A DNA stretch of 64,000 bases from Pelecanus crispus (GCF_030463565.1 NC_134659.1:9122511-9186510); one strand, 5' to 3'. Shown: positions 13,830 through 26,617, counted from the stretch's first letter. Notes: a model not told the origin generated them from the sequence alone. Numbers and translations are program-made.

Positions 13830-14040
13830 TGAAGAGCTTAGATCTCTCTCGAATATCCATACCTTCTACAAATTTTATGCTGGTTTGCTTTGAAAAACCA
13901 GCCCTGACTGCACACCTTATAACTGAGAAACTAAACTTACATGACTTGCTGAAGGTAGCCCAGAAAGGTAGTGACAGAAACAGGGAGAAAATGCAGCTCT
14001 TCAGTCCTCCTCCAATGATTCCCAGTTCACCCTCCCTTCC
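13830..14040 (+). repeat. Possible CORE/MIR-like SINE remnant
   Basis: ACTGAGAAACTAAACTTAC, ATGACTTGCTGAAGGTAGCC and a trailing TCCAATGATTCCCAG resemble 'actgaggaactgaagc ... tgacttgcccaaggtcac ... ctgagtcccag' of old amniote SINEs. Divergence is high, so this is only a probable call. Confidence 0.35.
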
Positions 14041-15714
14041 TCTGTTACATCTTTGTTAATTCACCAGCAGTGTTTAGCGGATAGGCAGGAAATGTGTTGG
14101 TTTTCCCCAAACAGGTCCAGCCTAAGGGGAGGAGGAAAACTCTGGACCCTCCAACACCCCTCTGTCTCGACCCCATGGATTTTGCAGCCGAAGGGTCCCT
14201 CCAGCCTGGCTTTCCCTGCTCGGTGATGGGCTGGGGAGGTGGCATTGCCGGTGCATCTCCGGCAAAGGGCTGTCATTGGCGCCACCGTGCGAGGAAAGCC
14301 GGCTGGTGTAGCAGCCCACGGGAGCCGTGGCCAAAGGCCCGGACACGCTCCCAAAGCGGTGGCTGCTGCAGGGCTGTCCCAAAGACCGAGTCCCAGCGAA
14401 ATGCAGACCTCTGCCAGAAGCAGCTGCAGTCACCTGCTGCACCAGACCAAGAGCATCTTTAAGCACCTGCCCACTGGGTTCCATGTACAAGGGATCCGTA
14501 GCCCAGGGCTCTGTGTCCCTGCTCTGATCACTGTGGCAGGGTAAATGTGGCAATGAGAACCATTTAACTTTGCGATGTCCCTCGGTTCATGCAGTGGAGC
14601 TCTCTGTGGCTCCCAGCCCAAGGGACAACTCTGCAGAGATGACAGGCAGCATGTTCTCTGCAGAGTCAGAGCCACAGGTGCCCTGTCTTGCGATGACTGC
14701 AAAGGTGGAGTGGGTGCCTGACAGGGCTGCTGCTTGTCCTCACAGTAGCATCAGTTGCTGCAAAGCTCTGCAGCCTCCCATGCTTACAGCCCACGTTTTT
14801 AACCACCTCCATCAAGACATACTCAAGAGCTGTAGTGACTTTTCACTCATAGGTGGTTGGCTCCAAACTTAGCCCCAGGGTGTGTGCAGAGGGGATAGGT
14901 CTATGCAGGACACACCTCATGTGACAAGTGCTCTGTGGTTCCGTCTCCCAGGGAAATACAACTTGTATTACACATTTCTCTTATCTTTCATGCTCTCCAG
15001 TGAAAATTGTCCTTTCCTGTCATATCTGTTTCTCAGCTGACCTGATACAGCTCTGGCCATCCAATGGCTGGCACAAGACAAAACAGTGTGCTCCTCAGGC
15101 AAGCAGGGTGAGCAGAGAAACTCTTACCCAGCTGTAGCAGCTTCAACCTGGCTTCGCAAAGCCCTTCCTGAGCAGGTTAGGGTGCTCAGCTTTAACAGCT
15201 GAGTAACTACATCTCAGGACAATCCAGAAACAGCAGAAAACCAGCAACATGGTCTGTATGCCACCCCTGGACACAAACCCCCTCTCAGCATGATGAGCAC
15301 AAAACAAACATCCCCAGCACTGCCTGGGGGCTACCAGTTGTCCTCAGCAATTGTGGTACACACGGCTTCCCTTGGCAGCACCTTAGCTGCATCTCTAGCT
15401 GGGAAAGCCAAGGTCCTTACCAGCCCATCTGCTGCACCGCTGAAGTTGGTGGCTGCAAGCACTTTCTGCGAATAAACAGACCAAGCACCTTCCCCAGCAC
15501 ATGCCAGGGCCAACTTGTCCCCCTGAGAGAGGTGTTTCCTCTCCTGGTCAAACCCTGAGATCCTTCCATGGCGTCCATATCCCTCACCCTGGGGACATCC
15601 TCAGTCATCACTAGTCAGATGGCACCACTGAGACCTTCTCTGGGGCTAGAAATGGACCCACCAGTCCCTGTGGTAGTTTAGCTCTTTGGGGTATTAATAC
15701 CAGAAAGGATGGGA

Positions 15715-16030
15715 AACGTTCAGATCATTACAAATTTTTAAATTTAAAAAAAAAACCACAACGCATACCAAAGCCCCCACACCTCTTACAAGACTTTAAT
15801 ATTAATTTTAAAGAGGTAACTTGGACACTGCTGGTGGCCAGCTTAACCCAAACCCCCAAAAGCCATGAGTTATCACAGCTATTGAAATGTTTGACAGAAA
15901 GATCCCAGAGCAGTTTGCACTAATTGCTCAGTATAAATACTCCATTATGTTCTCAGACAATCAGAATCCACCCAGCAAATCAGCTCCTCTGATCCACTGT
16001 AATCAAGAAGCAAAGCATGCATAACATCGC
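15715..16030 (-). promoter_or_regulatory. AT-rich candidate element just inside LGR6 intron 1
   Basis: Starting about 230 bp past the exon 1 donor, this unusually AT-rich stretch holds TTTAATATTAATTTTAAAG, GTATAAATACTCC and TAATCAAGAAGCAAAGC in otherwise GC-richer DNA. Position and composition suit an intronic regulatory element, but no specific factor site is proven. A simple A-run (15745-15754) lies inside. Confidence 0.25.
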
Positions 16031-16261
16031 AATATAAACAGCGTTTGCAGAGGGGCACAGGGAGGAGGGGGAGCTGGCTTAGCTTGGCAGGTCCTGGAGT
16101 AATAGCTGCCTTTTTTGTTGTTGTTTTGTTTTGTTTCTAATTTCCAGAGGAAATTTAATTTCAGGAAAATGTGGCACAAACTTCCAAGCTGGAGGAAAGC
16201 TGCAGCTGATGAAGGGGTCCAGAGAAAGCTTTGCAAAAGAAACAGCAAGGGCTGTACTTAC

Positions 16262-16458
16262 AGGTAAGCTGTTAGAGGGCTGAGGTTGGCAGGGACCTCT
16301 GAAAGCCCCAGCTCGGAGCAATCCACCGAGAGCATGATGCCATCCTCTTCGCAGTGGCACTGGGGTGGGCACGAGGGCACAGCACCTTGCTCTGCAGGCA
16401 CTGCCTGGAAGTGGGCAGAGGAGGCCAGAAGAATGCCCCAGAAGAAGAGCTTGTCCAT
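16262..16458 (-). CDS. LGR6: LGR6, first coding exon (partial gene)
   Basis: Leucine-rich repeat-containing G protein-coupled receptor 6 is a plasma-membrane R-spondin receptor that strengthens Wnt/beta-catenin signalling and marks some epithelial stem cells. This exon encodes 65 codons plus two bases. It starts at an ATG with a good Kozak context (A at -3, G at +4), followed by a hydrophobic signal peptide, [17 protein letters not shown]. The cysteine-rich LRR N-cap follows ([14 protein letters not shown], then [11 protein letters not shown]), ending LTAY with a CT|GTAAGT donor. The N-cap closely matches vertebrate LGR6 (EDGIML and DCSELGL are shared with mammalian LGR6; LGR4 differs clearly here). 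The remaining exons lie beyond the low-coordinate end of the window. The frame stays open upstream to 16746, but the signal peptide argues for this start. Confidence 0.92.
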
Positions 16459-16720
16459 CCTCGCCTTGGCTGCAGCCGTGGGGACTGTGCGAGGTGCCAC
16501 CGGCTCGCTCCGACCCCGGGGCTCAGCTGGATGGAGGGGAGCGATCTCGCTGCCTCGCGCGCAGCGGGCCGGGTATCTCTTGCAGGTCGGAGTGTAGTAA
16601 AGATGCAGCCAGGGAAGGGAAGGCATTGTTGAATGATCTTGGTTATTGGATTTCAAGGGCTGAGCAGGGGCGTGAGACACTCCAATGGGAGGAGTTAAAC
16701 TTTCTAACTCTTTCCCTCTC
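16459..16720 (-). promoter_or_regulatory. LGR6: LGR6 5' UTR / proximal promoter region
   Basis: The sequence immediately upstream of the LGR6 ATG is comparatively CpG-rich (about 16480-16570) and carries an inverted CCAAT box (CCAATGGGAGG on the plus strand near 16682) about 225 bp from the start codon. This fits a 5' UTR plus proximal promoter. The transcription start cannot be placed from sequence alone. Confidence 0.45.
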
Positions 16721-16764
16721 TCTCTTAGAGCTGGCAGGAATTTCATTCAAAGGGAAGAAAGGGG

Positions 16765-16780
16765 AAAAAAAAAAAAAAAA
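16765..16780 (+). repeat. A(16) homopolymer
   Basis: Uninterrupted run of 16 A upstream of the LGR6 start region. Simple sequence, likely polymorphic in length. Confidence 0.95.
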
Positions 16781-16900
16781 GAAACCTCAACAAATAAAGA
16801 CCTGTTCATAGCTCCAGGACCTGTTCTTATTTTGTAACAATGTTTTTTGTGAGATAGCAGGACAGGGGAAGGCAAAGCTGGCTCCGGCAGGGCAGAGGAG

Positions 16901-16909
16901 TATAAATAG
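16901..16909 (+). promoter_or_regulatory. TATA-box-like motif TATAAATAG
   Basis: A canonical TATAAATAG on the plus strand, reading TATTTATA on the minus strand, lies about 440 bp upstream of the LGR6 ATG in G-rich sequence. It could serve a divergent plus-strand transcript or, less well, LGR6 with a roughly 400-nt 5' UTR. No transcript is visible from sequence. Confidence 0.25.
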
Positions 16910-19900
16910 GGAGGCAGGAGTACCCAACCAGCACTTCAAGGGCTCCAGACTTTGGGACACTGAAATACAACCCCAGATAAAGGACTCCGTGTGTCTGTGC
17001 TGGCTGCTAAACCCAGCTGCAACTGGAAAGTCAGGGTGCAGCTGGGGAGAAGGGAGTGAGGAGCTCACAACGAGCTGTTTGCTGGGAGCGACTGTGCCCA
17101 GGGCTGTAGGTCTGTCTGTCCCATGGTCCAGTCCTCACTCATGAGCAGCCCCATTGCTATCCCCATGCATGGGGCAGGGGCTGGGTGGGAGATGCAGGGG
17201 GATGAAGCAGCAGTGTCATGGTGCTGAGCCTGGTGTGGGACCTCTCCAGGGAGCCCTCTGGGACAGTGGGACATGGTGCATTTGCAGCTGCACTGCTTGC
17301 TATGGTTTTGCCCAGATCAAGTTTGAGTGCATGTGTGAGCTGCGTTTGCAGGAGCTGCACAGCACGGATGCCAGGAGCAGGTGGCTGGTTTGCTCCAAGA
17401 GCTCTTTCTAACCTTGGGTAAAGTGCTCAGAGGTCAAAGTAGAGGAATAGACTGTTGAGCTTGAAGCCATGTCATCTGGAGCTCCATCACGCAGAAGGGA
17501 GTAGGTCTGGCTTAGCAGGGGGGTACTGCCCATGCCAGCCCAGCCCAAGGCCTCAGGGTGTCCTGAAACACTTAAGATGTGCTTCAGAATAGGATTTCTT
17601 GCTGCTTGAGTTCAAGGAGCTACCGAGTTCTGGGGCAGCAGAAGCAACTGCTTGGAAAATTGTGTTGGACCTGCAAAGGGAGAAGGCCGCAAAGGCCAGC
17701 TCTGTGTGGCCTTTCTGCTCCTCCCTCCATATTACAGCCACTGGCTGCTCAGGGTCACCGTGATGCCCCCGGCAGTGGGTTCAGTGATAGGGGCTGAGTC
17801 TGGCCTCACAGCTTGAACCATGCTGTGTCTCTCTCTACAGGGCCATGCATCTTGTCTGTAATGGGGATGGCAGCTCAACATGGGTCTCTCACACTGAAGA
17901 ACGACAGCTGACCACTGGGCTTTAGGTGGATCTCGACTCCCATCAGAGCTGGTGTGTTCCTCCCTCTGCCTCCCGTCCCGCCATGGCTGGAGGAAGTGAA
18001 TGGGGCAGAGGAAGAAGGGCCCAGGTTTGGGTGGCTGCAAAGTGCACCCACGAAGTCACCCTGCTGGCTGAAGCACAGACTGGGAGATAGTTTTCACAGT
18101 CCTGCTTCCTCTGAATGTGCTTCTCCTCCTGGCAAAAGTGTTTCCTAATTGATACCCCCATTATGTCAGGATAAAAGATGTAGGAGAGTTATCTGGGGTC
18201 ACGAAGGTGAGCCTGCAAAATGGGAGACTTAAAAAGCTCCAGCTAACCCGGGGCTGGGAGCCTTGAGGCCTTTGAGTCAGAACAGGTATCTCCTCCAAAA
18301 AAAACTGCTCAAGATTGAGCTCAGGGTTTGAGGGCTCCTGGCCTGGGTCATGCAGGATCTGAAACTATTTAATTTCCAAAGTCCATTCAGATCCTGCAGT
18401 TTCAGGACTAAAACCCTATCAATGCTGAAGTCAGTGGAAACTTCATCGCTGGGTGCAGAGGAGCAAGGAACAGATTTAATTGGAATTAAGCCCCTTCCAT
18501 CATGTGCAATTCTGGAGATGTCATTAATTAAACATTTGCAATGTATTTTGATGGCTCCAAATATAAAAAACTGCTTGGTGGGGAGACGGGAAACCCTTCT
18601 TGGAGAGAGGGTTCCTCCTTAGGAACAAGCTTCCCCTTCAGCTCTGATGTGGGGCTTTATCATGGCCTGAAATGGCCAGATTTGCTCTGACAGCAGCCAG
18701 GAATTTGGTATCAGTCTGGAGAAAGTGTCAGGCCTATCACTCTGCTCCTGGCTGCAACAGCAGCTTTTATGTAAGATTTCCCCGTCCCTCTCTCTCCAGC
18801 CTAAACAGCCAGACACCAACCACATTGTGAGCTCCTGACAATTTCTTGCTCAGTGAATTCTCCTTGGGGATCCAGGGCTCTGGCTGAGCTCACTATTAAT
18901 AGAGCTCTTAAAAAAAAATCACACTGAAGAGATTCCTATTGAGAACTGCCATTCTGCTGAAATAGAGCCATTTCCTCAGGAAGGCATTGACTGCAATGAC
19001 ATTTTTCGCATTGTTTTTGGAGCAGCAGAGCCTGAAGTTGGAGGGCTTTGCTCTGTGTGTCTCACTTTGCTTTGACTTTTCTGTTGGCTTTTTATTCCAG
19101 CTTGGCTGTGTTGTTTCATTTCCATGTCTCATTTCTTTGAGACCTGATAATAGATGTTAATATTCAAAGTATTCACTTATTCCAGTGTGTTGCCTGGCTC
19201 CTGGCAAAGCCAAGAGTCTGGACATCAAGTCGTTTAGACCAGAGAGCTTTGATGTTTCCATGGTAAACCTGGAATTTCTGAATAATTCCCTCTGGGGTGG
19301 AAGTGTGACTTTTCAGCCTTTGCTGTGAGTAGTGTGGGCTGCACCGTGCCCTTATTAAGGGCACCAGGAGCTCCAGATCCAGCTCATTCCTATTAATGTG
19401 AGTGGAAGTTTTTCTGCAAGGCTCACACGTGTTTGTGTGTTGTCCTCTAGCGGTAGGCTGAGGTCTGGGGAGGTGAGAAGAGCATTGCTCCACAGCAAGC
19501 TGAGCAGCACGTTCTGCTCACCTGAGCCTCTCACGTGCTATGGCTGCACAAGCCAGGCTCCCCGACACACTCTGCTGCACCCCCCCTTCACAGAGACCTG
19601 CTTTTAAAGGATGGAGCTGAGACTCTGGGATCAAACACTGGGGGTTTGTGGCTGAGTGTGACACCTTAGCATGTGGTACCTCTGGGTGGCAGGTGACATC
19701 CCAGGTGATATTTCTCCTGCTGCCTCCACACTGCATGGCTAACAGGTCTTCCTACAGCTTGCTTAAAAGCAGGGAACAAAACTTGGGAAAATTTAGAGTG
19801 CAGCCTAAGTGGGGAAAAAGGTCCAGCTCGTGTGAGCTACTGCAAGCTCAGTTACTGCCTCTGCTTATCAGGGGCACAGAAGAGGCAGGGGTGGTGGGAA

Positions 19901-22900
19901 AGAGCTGTGTTATTCACACCAGCACAACATGCTCAAGGTGGTCTGGCTCTGGATCTCAGCCTTGGACCTGAGGAGACCTGGGACTCTTGGGTACCAGTGC
20001 TGGCCAGATCCCCTCTGTGGGCCAGAAATGAAATACCAAACAAGTTTTGGGCTGTGGACTGTGGCTGGCAAAGCTTTTTAGAGCTGTTAGAGTTTAAAAG
20101 GCTAACAAACTTGTTGTGGATGTACAGCTGGGGCAGGGCTGCAGCTAAACTCTTACAACAGGCACTGATGTTCCCTCCTGCAGAGCAAAAATGACTCTGT
20201 GGGCCCAGACAGCACAACTTGCTGGACTTTGACCTTGTCACTCATCAATGCTCTTCCTGTAGAGCGGAGGGAGGTGATGGGCAGTGCTGTGCTGTCGCTC
20301 CTCCCAGGGTGCTGCCAATGCCCTGGACATCCAGCCAGGGACCTTCCCAAGCTGGAAGACAGGTTGTGCTAGCTGAGTCAAAGGGCTGGAAGCTGTTTAT
20401 TTCTGTCCTCAGCATGTGCCAGACATGGGGACCCTGGAACAAAACCACGAGTGTGTCTTCTGCCCTGCTCCCATGGGACAACTGTTTGTGCACTCTAAAA
20501 AGAGGGTTCAGGACCACTCCAGTAAAATCCCACTTTGGCTGTTGATCTCCAAGAACAACCAGTCCCTACTGCAGACCAGGAGGATGCTGCCTGTTTTTCA
20601 CTGTCAAGGTGACGGCAGGAACCGAGACCCCACTGTGCCGCACACTGGAGAGGACAACAGAGAGGCAGTCTCTCCAGAGGGCTTGCAGGGGAAGGAAGAG
20701 ATGCAGAGAGCCCCAAGCAGTCTCACAAAGCACAGGGACATCAGAGAAAAATAGGCATTACCAGGACTGGCCCATGTGTGCCAGGGCATGCACTCATCCA
20801 CCTCATCTATGACACTTCTGTGGAGGGGACATTCACTCCTGGGACGTGATCTCTCTGTAAGATAAGTCCTCCAGACTTTCTCCCCATCCCTGGCTCCTCC
20901 TGAAGCTGGTCCTCCAGGTTATGGGGAGAGCAGGATGTGGCCTAAACCAGCGGAGATAGGCTGAATGCAGCAAGAGCCAAGAGTATGGTGCTTTGGATGT
21001 GTCTGTAAGCCTGGGGCATACCCTGAGGAGCCATTCGAGGTCGGGCGCAGGGGCAAAGGCCAGAGGAATGTTCCCAGTGCCCTGCTCCCACTGGGGCCAT
21101 CCAAAGGCTGAAATACCACAGTCAGGCCATGGGTGAGTCCAGGCCCAGCAAGGGCTCCCAGAGGCTTTCCAAGATGTAAATGCAAACTCTTGCAAACAAG
21201 CAGAAAGCCTCAGTGCCCAGCATGCTGCTCCAGCTGCCTGACTGGGGCAGGGGAAGGATGGGGGCTGGAGGTATCTGTGCTCCCTGATAGCAGGAAGGGC
21301 TGGTGCCAGTGAAGTCACACAGAGGACAGGTCCTCCCTGATGCCCAGGGCACCAAATAGAACAAGCCTCAGACGCACTTTAACCCCTTGCTCTGGGAGGT
21401 GCTACTTGCAAAAAGCCATGGAGAAGCCTGGTGGCTCCATGCCCTGCAGAGAAAAGGGACAGAGGTGCAGAGCTAGGTAGAAGACCTGTTAGGTGGACCA
21501 GAACTCTGGTTCAGTGTCCTACATGCTTGAAGACCTTCCTTTTTGGAGTGCTTGCATCAACTGGGTCAGGGAGCCAAAGCCATGGCAAGCCTAGCACATG
21601 CAAAAGCACGGTGTTGAAGAGGGAACCTCAGCTCTGGTCCTACTCAGCTGTCCCAGGAGGAATTGCCCTTCCAGTTCAGACCTACCTTGAGCCTGTCTGG
21701 CCCCAGTGCTTCTGCTCTCTAGGAGGTGGCTGACAGCAGTAGCTGATGAGAGACGATGCTGGAGATCCTGGGGAGGAACAGGCTGCAATCCTGCTGCTCC
21801 CGGTGCTGGTACAGCTGAGGTGGAAGAGACAGTGAGCAGTGGGCATCCCCACACCATGGCTACAGCTGGGGCAGCCACAGCCTGGTGTCAAGCACCTAAT
21901 ACCATGGAGGTGTCCAGCATGGGATGTGGCAGGGTGCCATGGGCTCCCTGTGGTGGGAGCAATGCCCTGTTACTATGTTGTGCAAAGACGTGGCAGCTGC
22001 TGGACTCTTTGTGCCCTGGAGGGAGCAGGGGACAGGGGAGAGCCTAGGGCAGAGGTTCAGCACTGGTGGATGGAGAAGCTGTGGTATCAAGGAGCTGTGG
22101 TGCCCCACAGTCCTGTGGGTCCACAGGAGATCCAAGGGTTGGGTACCCCTGCTCTCCTGTCACTTGGCAATACTAACCCAGTCTGCCCCTGCTCTGGCAG
22201 CCATGGGAAGGGTGAGAAGAGGGGGTCCAAATGGACATAGTCCTGCTCATCTCCAGGGTCTTGACCTCTGCACGGGGCTGATGGAGGAGGGTGGTGGCTG
22301 GATGCTGCCAGACTAGAGCAGGCCAAATATGAAGAACAACACGGCATGGTCCAGAACTCGCTGGGCGGCCCGAGCTGGAGGCTTGTTTTGTTTTACTGTT
22401 TTGTTGTCTCTCTCTCCCCCTCTGGGTTTTGTGGCTCTGAGCTGCAGGGCTGGAAAATTATTCATCCAAACCACAGCTCCCACGACACCCTCTGTAAGCA
22501 TCTGTGGCTCCAGACTCTGCTGCAGCAGTGGGTGGGAGGTCGTAAATTCGTCATCATCACCAAAGCGCCCTCCTGTTAGACAGGACGTGAAATGTGGAGC
22601 AGCAGGCTGTGTCACAGACGCAGCCATACCGAACATACTGGGTGAAACCTGTCGGCCAGTTTGCATGACAAATCCCTGTTCTGTGCCTGTCCTATTGATG
22701 CGAAGGTCCCTTCATACCTGCCAGAGTAGCTGTGCTTTAGCGGCAGATGTCTGCAGGTTCACCTTGGCTGCTGGCTCTGCTGGAAACACTGTTGTGTTGC
22801 GCTAGCCAGATGTGAGGGTTGTGGGATCACTTGCTCCTGGAATTCTGGAAGATCCACAGACAGCAACATGCCTCCCCCACCATGGCTTTCACTTGCTTCC

Positions 22901-25900
22901 TTACGACTCAGAGCCAGCACCCCTTGCAACTCTGTGCCACAGGCCCTGGGTCCATGCATCAGACCTGCCTGGCTGTGTGTAGCTGTGCCCCATGCTGGGA
23001 CTGCCATCTCTGTGCATGGACACACAGGAGACTCATGAGCACTTTCCCAAGGGGTTGTAGAAAGATCCTGGTGTAGCAGCCCATCTGGCAAGGCAGAGAG
23101 ACAGTGATGTGCTGAACTGAGCCCCGCTGGGATGAGAGGTGTTGTGGGGCAGGTGCCAGCAGAACTCACCTGCCATCTTGCTTGGTCACTGCTGTCAGCT
23201 AAGGGTGAACTGGGGGGTGGCCAAGTTGTCTCATGTGGATATCGTCCTGCTCTTCTCCATGAAAAGCAAGAGCCCACAAACAGTCCTGGGGAATGCTGTC
23301 CCCTTCTGAGGCATCTCTCCTGTGCCACAAGCTGTAGAGCCAGACCCGGCCCCTCTCCATGGGGAATATGGCTTTGAGCAAAGCCCCAGGCATAATGACT
23401 CTGAAAGCCACAGGGTAGCTCTGATTGCAGAAAAACAGAAAAGGGAGGATGGGGAGTTCCTGCCCCTCCTTATCCTTGGCACCTGCCCCTTTCTGAGGAT
23501 GCAGTCCTGGCCAGGCTGTTGGGTGACCCTGGTAGCTGTGCTTTGCAGAGCAAGGGAGGGCTTGTCTTTGCAGAACCCCAGGCTACTGTAGGGTGATGCA
23601 GAGCCAAAGGGGCAATGACCACCCACCCAGGGTAGGGAGCCAGCAGTACGAGCCCCACACACTGGCAGCCAGGCTCTAGAGAGCAAAACCCTTAGTAATC
23701 CTGCTTCTGTGCCCCTCACAAGGCACCTGCTACCTCCTGGCAATGGCTCCTCCTTCACATCTTCACTGTCACTGTGATCGGCACCCTACTTCACAGGTCG
23801 GGGCGCTCCACAGATGTTCTTGAAATCCTCTGAGACTAAGAGCATTAGGTGTTTTACAGCCGTGCTGGGACATACAGGTACAAATGCTTGTTGGTGTTCA
23901 GTGGAGACTCCACACTCTGAACAAGAGCCTGTTGGGCACCAGGCTAAAGCTTGCATATACACACACCTTGAGACATAACCGTGCTCAGCATCTGGGGTTT
24001 CTGGGCCATGCATAGCAAATGAGAGCCACAGGCTGTGTGCAACAGCACCATCAGGGAGATGCCCGAGTTGGATCCGTGTCTGGTTCATCTCTCCCCTGTT
24101 TGAGGGAATGAGCACCAGTCCTTTTCCTACATCAGCAGCTCCCTCTCTCATTCCTGTGCCGAGACCTCTGCCTTTGTGTACTTTGCAGGTCAGCAGTGCT
24201 GAGGCTAAGGCAGTGAGGAGAGGACTCTGACAAGTGGATGGGATTGGGCCTCCAGTGTGGAAGTATCAGCACTTTCACAGTCCTTGTAGGGGTTTGTTAG
24301 AGTGGACTTGCAGGTCCTGGCAGAAAGGCTACTGTCTTGTAGCCCAGGAACCATTTTGAAGACTGGCTGGAGCTGGAGGGTGAAAGCTGGACATCAGGGT
24401 TGTTTCTGATGGAGGTCTGAGAAGGACGGGCCTATGTGCATGTGGCAGCAGGCCACATGGTCTTTGAGACTGCTCCTCCTTGGGAGCTCTTGAGATAAAA
24501 CCCCCAACACTGACGAGATTCTGTGCTGGTGGGCAGGTCTAAACTTCACCAGCCTATCAACTCAAAACCCTGGACAGACAATAGGCACATAGATTTGATT
24601 TTGCAGCTTGCTTGTTTTATGTCAGGCCTCCAGCATGCACCGGTGTGTTCTCCCGTGGTGCCCCAGAAGAACATGGCAGGTGGCTTCTGCTACAACCTGC
24701 ATGCACCTCATGAGCAGCAAACAGCTTGACCCCACCAATCCTGTCGGCTGGGCTGGGGGGTCACTGGGAGCAAACATTTCCTTGCTGTGACACTTAGCCT
24801 GCAGCACAGGCGTAGTTTAGGAGTTACTGGTTACATGAAAGTCATAAAGCCACCAGGCTTCCTGTGAGCATATGGGCAAGTGCCAGACTCCTCCCAAGAC
24901 AACATCATAAATCCTTTTGTGCACATAAGAATATTCACTGAGTTTTGCAGGCCTTTTTCATGTTGAAAGTATTCATACATCATCCTGGAAAGCTCTTGGT
25001 ATGTTGGCATCCAACCAGAAGCAGAAACACTACAAGTCACTGCGATGGTCACTTGTGCAGGCTGAGCAGCAAGTAACCTGTCACATCATGCTGGTGGGTG
25101 ACCCTGGGACAAAGATGTAGTCACACGGAAACATTTTCAAACAGCAACTGGACCCATGGCAGTCCAGGTCAGGGTGGATGAGGATGGTCATGGGCAACTC
25201 AGGATGCTCTGACCTGTGGTGAAGACAGCAATGCACACACAGAGTGCCCAGGGTGGGGAGAAACAGTGGGGGAAAACCCAGCCCTGTATGGGGCTAAGGC
25301 TCTGCACCTTCTTGGTTTCCTTTAGCCCATGACTGCCTCAGCTTGGAGCTGGGAGCAGAGCAGGGAATTCAGTGAAGGGGAGGATGGCAGAGGGGACTGA
25401 GCAGCAGAAAAGCCCTGCCTGCAGTATGGAAATATATTGTGTGCATGGAGAGACTGCTCCTACCTAGCTGCACACTGTCTGTGTCTACATGAGGGCAGTG
25501 GGTGCAAAGGACAACAGGCAGGTTCCCACCCCTGCCTGAACACATGGCTGGCAGCTGCACTGCACTAGTGGGTGGTGGGCATGGAGCTGGGTGAGCACAG
25601 CAACTGCCAAAGAGAAAAACATTATCTGGGGAGAGGGGGAAAAGGTGCCAGGCATCAAACCCGGTTGCAACTGAGGCATTATCCCAGCGCTGGGATGGCT
25701 GATGGTTGCCCATGCTTAGGTGTCCCGGGTGTCCTACTCTGGGGTGCAGACAGCAGGATCCTTGTTTTGGAAGAGGGAGAAGCTGTTTGTGGAAACACAG
25801 GGGTGGTAGGATGAGTGACCAACTCAGTCCCCGACCTGGGGCTGTCTAGTCCTTGCAGCAGGTCTTGGGACCTCCTCATCATAGCTGTTTTGTCTCCTCA

Positions 25901-26611
25901 GCTCACTCCAAGGCAGCTCCCGCAGGGCATGGTGTTGTGGGTAGGAGTGTGGGCCCAGACTGGGACAGGGGTGCTGCTTTGAGACTGTACCAAACCCCAT
26001 GCTGCCTGAAGGGGTGAAGGAGGGTAAACGGGTTCCCGGATACAGTTTTTTCTACCCCAGGAACAGGCTCATGAAATCATCTGGTTTTTTTTAACTCTTC
26101 CTTTTGATCCTTCTGATCTGCACTTGGAGCTCGATGAACCAAGTTGCTACTTGGAATTTCAGCTTGTGCATGGCCATCCCTGCTTGCAGAGCAGCAGTGT
26201 CTCTACATGTGGCTGCAAGGACAACCTAATTCCTGGAGCAGTAGTCAGCGCATATCAGCTGGACCAGGTAGCTTTCCCCTGGTCCTTGGTTCTTGGGAGC
26301 CAGCAGGTTCATAACGTCAAGCCCAGGCTTCAGAAAATGTGTCTCTTCCTCGTAAATCTGTGGATGGGTTGGAAGCTCACTGCAGAAGTGTTGCCTCAGT
26401 AAGAGGAGCAGATAGGGGTGAGCAGAAACTACTGTGTGCCATGGGCTACAGTATCTGGAGTGTCCAAGGGTACTCCATCTGCTGGCCATGGCTAGGGACA
26501 CAGCTGCCCTTTTGGGAACGGCTGCAGTGCTGCAGCAGAGGAAGCTGTTGGCATCGCTGAGACCCCACATAAGCCAACTCACCCTTACAAGCACACTCTG
26601 TCCTAGGGCTT

Positions 26612-26617
26612 TTTATT
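26612..26617 (-). terminator. PTPRV: PTPRV polyadenylation signal AATAAA
   Basis: This is the first AATAAA on the minus strand after the PTPRV stop codon, about 570 bp downstream. It is followed at lower coordinates by a GT-rich stretch (GAGTGTGCTTGTAAGGGTG) suitable as a downstream cleavage element. It sets the predicted 3' UTR at about 26595-27187. Confidence 0.6.

Larger units (their letters stand above)
1..16261 (-). other. LGR6: LGR6 intron 1 (5' part), no coding exon seen
   Basis: This stretch follows the splice donor of LGR6 exon 1 and should be the 5' part of its first intron. I looked on both strands for the 72-nt leucine-rich-repeat exons that follow in LGR4/5/6 and found none, so exon 2 must lie beyond position 1. 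It holds old SINE and CR1 remnants, an AAT microsatellite, short direct repeats and homopolymer runs (C 6241-6250, T 12320-12330), listed separately. Long open frames such as 8664-9500 and 5042-5638 on the plus strand have no recognisable domain and are treated as chance. Confidence 0.7.
16459..26594. other. Intergenic region between PTPRV and LGR6
   Basis: About 10 kb between the PTPRV polyadenylation site and LGR6 exon 1. I see no exon with a recognisable domain on either strand. The open frames are short and match no family I know. It contains the LGR6 promoter at its low end and AT-rich blocks near 18350-18560 and 18900-19190. Confidence 0.6.

Noticed and set aside
1-16261. Further LGR6 leucine-rich-repeat exons
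   Set aside because: No L-x-x-L-x-L-x-x-N pattern with flanking splice sites found on the minus strand; exon 2 is probably outside the window.
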